Assembly (NCBI GenBank): GCA_958296045.1
Contig: CATQHT010000002.1
Location: 248,001-312,000, forward strand
Length of the DNA: 64,000 nucleotides
Direction of reading: 5' to 3'
From: Rhodothermales bacterium
Lineage (GTDB): Bacteria > Bacteroidota > Rhodothermia > Rhodothermales > Bin80
A model generated the notes under the pieces. That model did not search any database, was not told the DNA's origin, and worked only from the letters and a program-made list of their open reading frames with translations. Both the position numbers and the translations under genes were made by a program. Positions 8,462 through 17,053 of this stretch are shown in pieces (the first letter of the stretch is position 1; each line of letters begins with the position of its first letter).

Positions 8462-8904
8462 GAGGCCACCACCCGGCTTCCTGACCACGTTAACGCACCT
8501 CCCCAAGGGCGACCAACCAGAGCCCAGCGCGAAGCTACGCCCGCACGACATTAATTCGCCCCGCTGAGCGGCAAAAAGACACCCTGAGCGCGCCGCAAAC
8601 CCGCGAAATCGCTCTCTCGCTCCACGACTAGGCCCCATCAACGGGTCATACCCCTGCCTCCAAGGCATTTACCCCTCAACGGCCGCCCACGAATTCCAAC
8701 TAGTGAATAGTGTGGGATCCAGCAAGGTTACGTTTGATAATTGTGCATGTGTTTCCACGTCAAGCAAATCACATCCGTAGCAGCGCCCAGCGATTGACTG
8801 ACGATTTTCGGACCAACGTTGGGTGTGATAGGAATGGGCGACTTCGGTCAAGCCAATGAGGAGACGCCTCCTTTCTTGCCTCCTCGGTGCTCAATCCCTA
8901 AAGT

Positions 8905-9537
8905 TCAGCCAAACAGTCGTTTTAGCCAGCCGGCGAAGCAAATTGCGAGCGGTGCCTGCATACTCAGGTCACCAGTTCTGATGGCAGTACCCATCTTTCG
9001 TGGTTGTTCACGTGCTGCTAGCCACGCGTGAACCTGCGCCCGCACGGCCTTCGTGCTTGTAAACTTACGGTCGCCCTTAGGGATGTTGCAGATGTACTTT
9101 TGGGCCAGAGGCCAGACAGCATCGCCAGCGGGTATTAGGCGCTTAATGAAGTCCTCTAACTCGCCGGGTGACTCGTTGTCGGGCATCAACCAGATCCCCA
9201 CCCGGGGACTGCCGTTGATGATCGTTCCCGCTCTTTCCATCTGGTCTGGAGGTTGGACGTCTAAAGCCCGTAGCTTGGATGATACTTTTCGCCACCGGCT
9301 ACTCGGATCACTGTTAGCATCCACCAGAATGCCAAACGCCGTTAGACCAGGAGTTTTAAACGCGGGACTGATTGCTTTCAAGAGCCTTTCTATGCCGTTT
9401 GCGTTCTTGACACAGACCTTTGGCCGATCTGGATGCTTTCCAAGAATATGCCATGCGACGCTCTCGTCGTCCTTACCTTCAACGAGTAGCATTTTGAGTG
9501 ATGGCTTTCCAGTTATGTTGCCGCTATCTGACTTCAA
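8905..9537 (-). CDS. TOPRIM-fold DUF3226-like nuclease candidate, partner of the AAA ATPase
   Basis: About 210 residues. The N-terminal region has the TOPRIM glutamate motif in MLLVEGKDDESV and a DxD-like acidic motif in GILVDANSDP, as in DUF3226/DUF4435 and OLD-type nucleases. Middle and C-terminal regions have conserved-looking acidic and basic blocks (MPDNESPGELEDFI, KFTSTKAVRAQVH). The gene overlaps the ATPase stop; I place the start at TTG 9537 behind GAGGTGG, but ATG 9492 or the long frame to 9636 are possible. TOPRIM + ABC-type ATPase pairs such as AriB/AriA of PARIS and split OLD systems are antiphage modules; assignment here is inference. Confidence 0.7.
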   Translation of the reverse strand: MKSDSGNITGKPSLKMLLVEGKDDESVAWHILGKHPDRPKVCVKNANGIERLLKAISPAFKTPGLTAFGILVDANSDPSSRWRKVSSKLRALDVQPPDQMERAGTIINGSPRVGIWLMPDNESPGELEDFIKRLIPAGDAVWPLAQKYICNIPKGDRKFTSTKAVRAQVHAWLAAREQPRKMGTAIRTGDLSMQAPLAICFAGWLKRLFG

Positions 9538-10645
9538 AATCCACCTCGATGGCCGTTTCGAGTTCGTCTTCTGTGTACCGTACTGCTTGTAGACCTGTGT
9601 CCTTTCTCTCAAGGCGAATGAGAACGCCTTCCGCATTGTCGGTCTCGGCCGAAGCCTGTGCGAATCCCTTCACGCAATCATAGCTGTGGGTGGATGCAAG
9701 TACCTGTACGTTGTGCTGTTGCGCGGCGCTCAGGATCATGCGCCAGAAGCGTGGCTGAATGGAGTGGTGGATCCCGTTCTCCACTTCGTCGATTATCAGG
9801 AAGCCGTTGCGGCAGCTCGTCAAGGCGAGCCCGGCTGCGAACAGGCGCACTATGCCATCGCCGAGGCTCCTCAGCGGGACAGGACGCGACTGACCCCGAA
9901 GCTTCACCACCACACGGCGGCCAACACTTCTTTTACTGTAGTGTTTCTCTTCATCGCCGATCACAGCGACACGCTCAATGTCGCTACCTACCAGGCCCAG
10001 GATTTCCAGCGAAAGAAGTTCCCCTTCGGTCAGGACCACACTGTCCCAGAGGCGCGCGAGCGTACTGTTTCCCGTAATGCCTGGCCCAAGGGATTCGTAG
10101 TTGATGGCATTCTTGTGCTGGAACCGCTGACGCATCCAACCCGGGATATAGTGCTCCTGCGTGTTGGGAAACACGGGCAAAAAGCTCTGGTGCTTTTTAT
10201 AGGTTACCGAGACTACCTGCGCGTCAACTTCCGGCAAGACGCCGGCGAACATAGCCTGCTGCTTTTCCGTCAGTTGGCTTGGTGTTTTCACCTGAATGCG
10301 AAGGGTGTCGGCATCAAGACTCGGACCAATCTTAATGGCCTGATCCTGTGTAGTAGTTCGGCCGTGAAACAGGGCTGCGAAGTCAACTGCAATAGTGGTA
10401 GCACCAACCTCGTCGATGCTGGCTACGAATTCTTCCCTCTTGGTGAGCAATCTAGTCAACTCATCCTCATGCCCGCGTGCAGCGTAGACACGCACTGCCT
10501 CAAGGACTGTGGTTTTGCATACTCCATTGCGGCCCGCAAGTAGGGTCACGCGGCCCAATGGTCCAATCGTCAAATTTTCTATCCCCCGAAAATTCCTGAT
10601 TAACAGATCAGGAAGATGCAGATCGCTTGTACGTCTGTTAGGCAT
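9524..10645 (-). CDS. AAA/ABC-type ATPase of an OLD/PARIS-like pair, Walker A altered
   Basis: 373 residues of the AAA_15/AAA_21 SMC-like ATPase class. The start (LLIRNFRGIENLTIGPLGRVTLLAGRNG) is typical, but Walker A reads GRNGVCKTT where the family has GxNGxGKT/S: the invariant Gly before Lys is Cys (codon TGC, near 10523). A signature-like block (RSLGDGIVRLFAAGLAL), a Walker B (FLIIDEVENGIH) and a switch His region (LASTHSYDCV) are intact. It is the first gene of a two-gene leftward operon with the TOPRIM partner. In related systems the ATPase senses phage and licenses the nuclease. The Gly-to-Cys change predicts weak or no ATP binding. Confidence 0.8.
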   Translation of the reverse strand: MPNRRTSDLHLPDLLIRNFRGIENLTIGPLGRVTLLAGRNGVCKTTVLEAVRVYAARGHEDELTRLLTKREEFVASIDEVGATTIAVDFAALFHGRTTTQDQAIKIGPSLDADTLRIQVKTPSQLTEKQQAMFAGVLPEVDAQVVSVTYKKHQSFLPVFPNTQEHYIPGWMRQRFQHKNAINYESLGPGITGNSTLARLWDSVVLTEGELLSLEILGLVGSDIERVAVIGDEEKHYSKRSVGRRVVVKLRGQSRPVPLRSLGDGIVRLFAAGLALTSCRNGFLIIDEVENGIHHSIQPRFWRMILSAAQQHNVQVLASTHSYDCVKGFAQASAETDNAEGVLIRLERKDTGLQAVRYTEDELETAIEVDFEVR

Positions 10646-10773
10646 GGTGGTGCGCCAATATCAGTGAGATCGTGGCAGGCCTTAGAAGGAGATGGCGGGG
10701 CTTATCGGTCGGTCTCTGGCAGCCAGTAGTCCCTTTCGGAGCGTAGGTAAGCGTTCACGATTGGGAATTAGAC

Positions 10774-11805
10774 TCAGTTTGGGTCCTGCATGCATGAGTG
10801 CCAGCGCCACCCAGAGGTGGACCTGCGCCGTGTGGCTCCAACGGCACACTTACGTGTCATTCTGCCGAGGGTGCTGTTGCGTTTCTCAATGCGGTTCGTG
10901 ATACGTAGGCTTGGCCCGAGCTCTTCGGCCATACCAAGCCTTTGGAGCGTGAGCGCTTCCTCCATACTGTTCACGCCATTGTTTTGATTAGCTGCATCAA
11001 GGTCGGCCGTGATCGATAGGAGCTCCTCCGTAGCCTCGCTGTTGTCTGGATTCCCATATGCTTCTTGCAGGCGCCGCCGATACGGGACCTTATCCTCCTT
11101 GCCCAAGTGGGCCACGACGCCTGCCCGCATGTGCCAATAGCGCTCCACCTGCATAATGACGTCGAAGACCTCTTTGACAGCGGTTCGGATTCCTTTCGCG
11201 CCGTCCACAACGCAGCGCACCCCTTGTACGTAGCCCCCGCTCCTGTAGGTCCCTGAAAACGCTCTTGGTGGCCTCTTGGCTCTCGGACGCCACCGCGGTG
11301 CATCCAAGAACGACCTTCTTGCCCTCTGTGGCCAACCCCGTGACGATGATCCACGACGTGTTTGCCAAAGCACTCAACTTCGATGAACATGCCCACTCGA
11401 TCGTAGTCGTTGAGGGGGCGTGAATCGAATGTCTCAACCACTCACGTGGCACACCGCATGAAGATGCGACACACCGATACTTGGCTCATATCGGACGTAT
11501 CGGTGTACTGGGTCGCAACGCACTGGTGGTTGCGCGGACTGATGCCGAAGAATATCGCGTGTGAGCGCATCCTCATCGATTGTCGCATTGTGAAACAGGC
11601 GATAGCTGACCAAGGATCGCTCACGCTTCGCCTTTACATCGCCTACCCGGGGCACTTTGATCCGTACACGATGCCCATTAACGTGGACCGATCCCGGGTT
11701 TGCATCATGCCGGTGGTAGTGACTCTCGCTGCTGGTCTTCCGGCTGCAGCGCTTGCCGCACAGCGACTCGACCTCTGAAGCTAAGACTGCCATGATCATC
11801 TTCAA
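10774..11805 (-). pseudogene. Mutator-type (IS256-like) transposase, frameshifted
   Basis: Pieces of one transposase lie in successive minus-strand frames. 11805-11440 holds the N-terminal block (EVESLCGKR, NPGSVHVNGHRVRIKVPRVGD); about 11440-11260 holds the start of the catalytic core (KKVVLGCTAVASESQEATK); and about 11260-10774 holds RCVVDGAKGIRTAVKEVF with the family DGAKGI motif, then ALTLQRLGMAEELGPSLRITN near the C-terminus. At least two frame changes and the absence of a continuous frame make it inactive. It sits upstream of and on the same strand as the ATPase/TOPRIM pair. Confidence 0.8.
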
Positions 11806-12086
11806 ATACAGGCTGGACTAGTCGACAATCATCGCTATGATTCCAGGCACGCTCAGCCTCGACACGGCATCCTAGAGCCCTCCCACACATCCTTCGGCAC
11901 TCATTTCCATCGTTAGTGTGCACATTGCGTCGCCAAGATGGGTTGATTTCGATACCGAATAGGTGGACCGCGCAACATCGGAAGATACGCCGCGCGCACC
12001 ACACGGTATATGCCTGCATCGATCGCCAAAAGGTCAAGCGCCAAGAAGGCATCGGGCTGCTCAGGCGGCATCCAGTCTGAGCGTTG

Positions 12087-12400
12087 TTAAAGGCATCTAC
12101 AGAACCGCCACGCCAGATGGGCAATGACGCGAGCAGTCGTGACGTTGTGCCCCAAAGCCACATACGCCCCAGCACGGCACAGAGTAAGCGTCTCTTTTAG
12201 CCCCTTTACCAAGGCCCACCCGGTCGTTTCATTGATGCAGCGCACCCGCTGCCGCGTCCTATTCAGGGCCCAGTGAGCTTCTTCATAGTCCACCCTATCC
12301 CATGCATGATACAGCGCGGTACACCGTCAGTTGATGCCCCTGTGGTAGATAGCTCCGCCGTTGCGTAATCCGACGAATTCGTGCACCCAATCCGCGGTAA
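12087..12400 (-). pseudogene. Second Mutator-type transposase fragment
   Basis: The peptide DYEEAHWALNRTRQRV followed by INETTGWALVKGLKETLTLCRAG, in a frame entered from another frame near 12295, matches the C-terminal third of Mutator transposases. The same block occurs in the neighbouring pseudogene as LDAANQNNGVNSMEEALTLQRLG. The two are diverged, so this is a separate, older element. No ends can be defined. Confidence 0.6.
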
Positions 12401-12939
12401 GCTGGACACCCGCGCTGGAGGTTGTCCAGCCGCGTTATGATGGTGACGTAAGCTGCCATGCCCTGTGGTTGCTTGGAGTTTGTGGTTAGAATCAAGATGA
12501 GTCTTCCAGGTTTTCCGGCACGTTCACGTTAGCCATTTGCTTACCCCACCTTATTCATTGATTAAAATTCGTGAGCGGACGCTGGAGGCTGGGGAGCTGA
12601 CTGGCGATCTGAGTGCATGCCCCGTTGATGGGGGGCTATTCGTGGTTCTAGAGGCCATTGTCGGGGGTTTGTGTCGTGCCCAGGGCCGTAATGTGCCTGC
12701 AGCAGATACGTAGGTGGTGGGCCTCCCCCGGTTCGTTCCGGCTGGCAGCTACGAACCCAGCACGACAGCCCGCGAAGTTACCAGAGGGCTGCGCGTCCAT
12801 CATACATGGAGTCGGCTTGGCGCAGGGAATGGAATCCCCGGTATCCACTCACGAGGACACTCTATTGTCCACTCCGCAGTCGGCAGCAATTCCCCGATCA
12901 GGCGCCGATCGCTCGTTGCACCGCCCTTGGATCGCCTCG
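12401..12939. other. No recognisable gene
   Basis: About 540 bp between the Mutator relic and the metallo-hydrolase gene. Several overlapping short frames are present on both strands but none has a start with a ribosome-binding site or a family signature. I see no repeats or hairpins of note. Confidence 0.4.
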
Positions 12940-14001
12940 TCAAACGGCAAAGCCCTTCAGGTGGCACGCAGATCCGAACAAGTCCACCCGCCACGCACTC
13001 TCCCCGGTTGTCGCCCTCCGCAACCGGATCATGCCGGTCGTGCCGAATTCCGGCCAGAATTGCGCATTTACGTCTCTTAGCTTCTTCCTGACCCACCGAT
13101 CCCGGGTCAAGGCACCCGGCGCCGCATTAGTCGTGGCGTAAGCATCCGGTGCACGCGTGAGAATTCGCGTCACGTCATCCTCCTTCGGCAACGCTCCCCC
13201 GCCCCGCCGCCATAGCGCAAGAATCGCAATGGGTTCCGGTTCCAGGAGCTCGTCCCATACTCCTTCAACGTGAGCATTCGCCGATCCGTGATGCGGGACC
13301 TTGAATACCGAAGACCTAAACGGGGGCTTGGAGTCGTCGTGCAACACCGCCGCCCACCCGCGCCGTTCAAGATCAGCTCCGAACAGGCACGAGATGCCGC
13401 CATCGAAGCGGACCAGCAGAGCAACAGAAAGCTGGTTCGCGGTCGGCGAGGCAATCCCGCGTGCTGGTCTGATTCCAGGTTAGAGTGCCAAGGACCTCAG
13501 AAATGAAGTGTTAGCTTCGTCGTCGGGCGAGAGTGCCCACACCTCGCAGCTGGATGAACGATAAATCAGACGTCTTGCCGACGCCCACACTGGATGAGCA
13601 TCGGTGCTGTCGAGGTGGCTCATGACCGTGTGGATTTCCCGGATCCCGTTGGCTGGGAGGCCCGTCTCTCGCAGGGCGGCCGCAACGCTTAGAAACTCCC
13701 GGGAACTGAGAGCACTGGCGCAACAGAAACTCGCGACCGAGCACCGGGAAACCAGTTTGCCCAAGCCCTTTATGTGATCATCACGCCAGTGGGTTGCCAC
13801 GATAAGGCGAACGGCTTGCGCAGGGTTCAGGCCCAGGTCGTCGAAATACTGGAGGGCGACGGGCACTCTCGTAGATGTCAGGAATGAGTCCACCACGATC
13901 CACTCGCCCCCGCCGATGTGTACGATGGCGCACTCGCCATATCTTGGCCCAAACAGCGAGACTTCCAGCTCGTCGGGGCGCGGGGGATGAGTATCGCTCA
14001 A
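12940..14001 (-). pseudogene. Metallo-beta-lactamase-fold hydrolase split by one in-frame TAA
   Basis: The N-terminal half has GPRYGECAIVHIGGGEWIVVDS and the metal-binding motif ATHWRDDHIKGL (HxxxDH type). After an in-frame TAA at 13482-13480 the same frame goes on with SCLFGADLERRGWAAVL and the second metal motif KVPHHGSANAHVEGVW, to a normal stop. The full frame would encode about 353 residues, consistent with related MBL-fold proteins that resemble the ComEC hydrolase domain. The start is TTG 14001, overlapping the upstream stop as TTGA. It is the last gene of a leftward operon with two unknown proteins. The single ochre codon suggests a recent loss, or a stop that is read through. Confidence 0.75.
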
Positions 14002-14603
14002 TCAAGATTCCACTTTGCGCGCAAGCGATCCGCCCACATCCGTCCAGCCTTCAGCTTCCGCTCGGTCACACGGGGAGGATCCAAAAAGACGATTCGCGAC
14101 ACATTGCTTCGGATTCCGTTAACGGTTTCGTATCCCATCACCCAGTGGAAAGGCAAATCAATGTAGATTCTGTCACGATCCTTTAAGCTAAGTTCCGCCA
14201 GATCTATCGTGGCAACCTCGCATTGTCCGCTGGCCAGATCTCGGAGGCGGGCGTCAAACTCGTTCTTACGGATGGCAATCACCCGCCCCGCCCATTCCTG
14301 CTTGGGGTAAAAGGAGGGGCCGTGTCTCGGCGAGACCGCCGGAATCGCTTGCCGCACGGCGTTCAATCCGTCCGCGCTCGCACCATTGCGAAGCCCCCCG
14401 ATTCCCTGGTTGCCCCAGAATCCGAGCGACGCGGTGTTGTCTGCAGCTTGTCCGTTCTGCATCCTGCCCACGGCCAGCGTGTTGGCCGAATCGCCAAGCG
14501 CCGAGACGCGATAGGGATTCAAGAGAATCTTTGGAGGCAGGCCTGCCGCGCTGATCTCGCTGGTAGGGCTACTGATGCCCTGGTCCATCAGAGTTGTCGC
14601 CAT
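13998..14603 (-). CDS. Conserved-looking hypothetical protein, MBL operon
   Basis: 201 residues, no family I can name. The N-terminal 90 residues are rich in Gly, Ala, Asn and Ser (low complexity); the C-terminal half is more ordered, with WAGRVIAIRKNEFDARL and DRDRIYIDLPFHWVMGYE, and ends in a basic tail. It lies 15 bp downstream of the 238-residue gene and overlaps the MBL gene by four bases, so the three are very likely co-translated. Function unknown. Confidence 0.6.
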   Translation of the reverse strand: MATTLMDQGISSPTSEISAAGLPPKILLNPYRVSALGDSANTLAVGRMQNGQAADNTASLGFWGNQGIGGLRNGASADGLNAVRQAIPAVSPRHGPSFYPKQEWAGRVIAIRKNEFDARLRDLASGQCEVATIDLAELSLKDRDRIYIDLPFHWVMGYETVNGIRSNVSRIVFLDPPRVTERKLKAGRMWADRLRAKWNLD

Positions 14604-14618
14604 TTCTGTCGAGTTCTG

Positions 14619-15335
14619 TCATTGGTTATCCTGTTTCCTTGCGGTGTCCGCCAGAGACATGATGTGATCCACGATGCCCTGGCTTCGTTGGAGAGACCCC
14701 TCGAACTCCGTCGCAAGGACTGCCATCAGCTTCTCGGCTGACCCCAACGACTCCGCGCTCCCAGCAAAGTGATCGTTGACCTGGACGTATACGCCTCTTC
14801 CGCTGTCGTTCTCCACGACGGCAGACGGCTCGACCACGACATTCACTGCGCCCCCGTCTTCCCTGTCTGACGGATTGGCCTGTGTCATCCTGAGCGCAGT
14901 CATTCCCCCATGCTGGCCGTCGAGATTCAGTCGTTCACGCCACGGACCCCATGGATCCAGGGGAGCCAGAGTATTGTGCATATGGGAGCGCGTCGCGAGC
15001 GAGTCAACGAGGAAGTGCACGAAGAAGTTGATGCCGAATGCTCTCAACGGAGTATGGAAGAGATGCTCGTCGAATGTCCGGTGAACGATGTCTCGGAGGC
15101 GGACAAATGGAGCCTGTGCGCTTCTGGCCATGAATTGCCCTTTCGTAACCTGCAACTGCATCCAGTCTGTGCTGAATCTCGTGAGGTCTGGATGCACGAC
15201 CTGCACATCCGCGCCCTCCACGGCGCCTTCTGGGAGGAGTCCGTTGGCCGAGAACCATTGCGGAGCGAATATCGTGGGATTGAATTCGCCCACCAGAATG
15301 ATGGCCACTCCAACGAACTCCGGTTCGGTGCGCAT
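14619..15335 (-). CDS. Hypothetical protein, first intact gene of the MBL operon
   Basis: 238 residues with a strong ribosome-binding site (GGGAGGTAGGGG, ending 5 bp before ATG 15335). The N-terminal half is compact and conserved-looking (GVAIILVGEFNPTIFAPQWF, HTPLRAFGINFFVHF), reminiscent of the TIGR04255 type of hypothetical proteins, but that is a weak impression. The C-terminal third is helical and polar. It forms a tight leftward operon with the 201-residue protein and the MBL-fold gene. I cannot assign a function. Confidence 0.6.
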   Translation of the reverse strand: MRTEPEFVGVAIILVGEFNPTIFAPQWFSANGLLPEGAVEGADVQVVHPDLTRFSTDWMQLQVTKGQFMARSAQAPFVRLRDIVHRTFDEHLFHTPLRAFGINFFVHFLVDSLATRSHMHNTLAPLDPWGPWRERLNLDGQHGGMTALRMTQANPSDREDGGAVNVVVEPSAVVENDSGRGVYVQVNDHFAGSAESLGSAEKLMAVLATEFEGSLQRSQGIVDHIMSLADTARKQDNQ

Positions 15336-15340
15336 GTCCC

Positions 15341-15574
15341 CTACCTCCCCTCGTTTGATGCGATCTCGGAGGCCGCCAGTGAAAGATCGCCCCGCCGCTC
15401 CTTCTCAATCTCGGCGAGGAGGATCTACAGACCGGCAAGATCCCTTCGCGGGTGCTCCCTGTGGATTGCCATGCCGGGCCAGTCCACCACCTCTTCGCGC
15501 TCCATCTTCTCGATTCCGACGACGACGGTCCACATTCGATCGCAGACGTGCACGGGAGCAAGAGCCAGGAACAT
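15341..15574 (-). pseudogene. Short ORF with in-frame TAG upstream of the MBL operon
   Basis: ATG 15574 opens a 78-codon frame that contains one TAG (15427-15425) and stops at 15341, seven bases before the next gene's ATG. The codons on both sides of the TAG look protein-like (VVGIEKMEREEVVDWPGMAI before, LLAEIEKERRGDLSL after), so this may be the decayed first gene of the operon. No family recognised. Confidence 0.4.
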
Positions 15575-16049
15575 GAGCCCGAACTAGACCGCGAGCGTCT
15601 CTGGCAGCGGTCGGCTGAATCCGGTGTGACCCGGAACGCCTACGAGCCGGATCCTCTGTTTCGCCAAGATGCATAAACCCGATGTTGCACCCGTTGGAGA
15701 CTGCGACCTTACAAGCCAGCGATCCGCACAGGCTTCTGAATTTGGGGGATCCCAGCAGAGGAAACCTGCAACACTTCGTAGCAAACCCGGCCAAGTCCGA
15801 CGAGCCAGACGCGCATGTCGTAGCACGGCACAGAGCGTCTCGCCTCGCCGTACCGAAGGTGTCTCGGGCTGGCCATCTCACTCCTTTTCCTTGAGCGCTT
15901 TGGCGGTGACTTGGGCCGATCCGCCCACGAACCGTGGGAGACGTTCGGTGAGATTCCTAGGATCCAAGCCATCCAATGTAAGGCCTTCGGGGCAAGAAAG
16001 CGTCATCCGATGCCAGGCGGCATCCCGCATCCTGTCCCGAAGCCCGCAA
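15575..16049. other. Degenerate sequence, no clear gene
   Basis: Between the MBL operon and the intron relic. Overlapping minus-strand frames (15584-15826 and 15709-15972) contain hydrophobic peptides but change frame and have no signature. It may be a decayed gene of the same operon. Confidence 0.3.
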
Positions 16050-16135
16050 TCAGTAAACGCCGTCTCTCGGCATCACGTTTCCAGATCCCGCCACGTCACA
16101 CTACAGCGTGCGGTTTTCCCACACCGGGCGTTCCC
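16050..16135 (-). ncRNA. Group II intron domain V/VI relic
   Basis: On the minus strand a GCCCGGTGTGGGAAAACCGC hairpin is followed by a second stem-loop around TCTGGAAACGTGATGCCGAG. The same arrangement with closely related sequence sits at the 3' end of the maturase fragment at 31146-31544, where it is clearly intron domains V and VI. No maturase remains here, so this is an ORF-less relic. Ends are approximate. Confidence 0.6.
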
Positions 16136-16181
16136 GCTCAGCGATTCTAACTTTGGTTCTTCTCCTAATTGTATGGGTACG

Positions 16182-16449
16182 TTTCGATCACCGCACGCTG
16201 CACAAGGTGCATGCCGCAAAGCGAGGAGGTACACGCGCCCTTCGCGGTCGGCGTATTCACCCTTGACCCACGCCCGCTATGCGAATGGCCTATACCTTTC
16301 GCATCTACCACTTAGAACAGCGTAGCATTCGCCTCCAGCGTGAAGCTCAGGCCTCCCGCTACGAGGGCTGTGCTTTACTTTACGGACAACCGCGTTGCTG
16401 AGGGCCAAGCTGTGCCCACCCAATGCACCTTGAGGGCTCGTTGTTAAGT
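16182..16449 (-). repeat. Dispersed repeat, probably group II intron 5' region
   Basis: This 268-bp segment is a close match, in inverted orientation, to 59909-60176. Both begin CTTAACAACGAGCCCTCAAG and end near GCGTGCGGTGA. Here it lies just upstream (minus strand) of the domain V/VI relic, so the pair could be an intron whose coding part was deleted. The assignment to intron domain I is inference from position and from the structured, non-coding look. Confidence 0.5.
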
Positions 16450-16641
16450 TGCGAGTGAGTACAGGGCAGACCTAGCTAAGTCTTCTTGTGCGGAAAGTAC
16501 GTTCCCCTCTTCCGCGTCGTAAGACAGGTCGTATAGAGGCAAAGGCTGTGGGCCGACAGGTCCCACCCAGAAGGGCTCACTGTAGTTCCACTCCATCGAA
16601 TCCAGCATCCTTACCACAGCCTGCCTGCCTTCGTCGGTCAC
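16444..16641 (-). CDS. Small hypothetical protein, probably truncated
   Basis: A 65-residue acidic frame (MEWNYSEPFWVGPVGPQPLP) that starts with GTG about 20 bp after an AGGAGG. Its stop codon TAA is the first part of the dispersed repeat at 16449, so the insertion of that repeat probably truncated a longer gene. Family unknown. Confidence 0.35.
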   Translation of the reverse strand: MTDEGRQAVVRMLDSMEWNYSEPFWVGPVGPQPLPLYDLSYDAEEGNVLSAQEDLARSALYSLAT

Positions 16642-17053
16642 GGCGGTGACGGGCGTACTGCCTCCTAGGAGTATGCGCCGCAGAAACGCTCAGGGGAGAC
16701 GGTAGGCGGCTTGCGCCTATATCGGTCGCCTTGGCGGTCTGATGTCCGTTATTGGCAACTATCGGAAATGTTTTAGGATCCGAAAAGCGGCAATGTAGCC
16801 TGCACGGCAAGGGGTCAGAGCCGCACCGGCTGCTGCACGCCGCCGGAGACAACCGCGCACAAAAGACAGGTGGGGCCGCACCTCAGAATCGCCGCAAATC
16901 GCATCCAGTTGCATTCAGGTACGGCCCAGGGCGATTCTCGCTCCTTACAACGAGCTTTACATTAGCCCGCTCAAGGCTACTGCGGGGCGGCCCCCTGGCG
17001 CGCGCCATGTCTGAACGTCAAAGTATTTGCACTGGCAAGGCATGCCTGCCAAG
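16642..17053. other. No recognisable gene; flank of the surface-protein cassette
   Basis: About 410 bp downstream of the DUF4249 gene. It has no convincing coding frame and I see no strong terminator. It may hold the transcription end of the long leftward cassette. Confidence 0.35.

Larger units (their letters stand above)
5917..8716 (+). mobile_element. IS1380-family insertion sequence, copy A
   Basis: A 2.8-kb element flanked by the 4-bp direct repeat ATCC (5913-5916 and 8717-8720). The ends are imperfect inverted repeats: CCCGCATAATTCAC at the left (after an extra A) against CCCACACTATTCAC at the right. A near-identical second copy lies at 24066-26888, which defines both ends independently. 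It carries one transposase gene, about 800 bp of conserved leader and about 250 bp of conserved trailer, so it is longer than typical IS1380 members (about 1.6-2 kb). Near-identity of the copies and clean target duplications suggest recent transposition. Confidence 0.9.

Noticed and set aside
5913-8720. Gene interrupted by IS1380 copy A
   Set aside because: Joining the flanks through one ATCC gives only a short frame of about 50 codons on the minus strand that ends soon after the junction; no family recognised.
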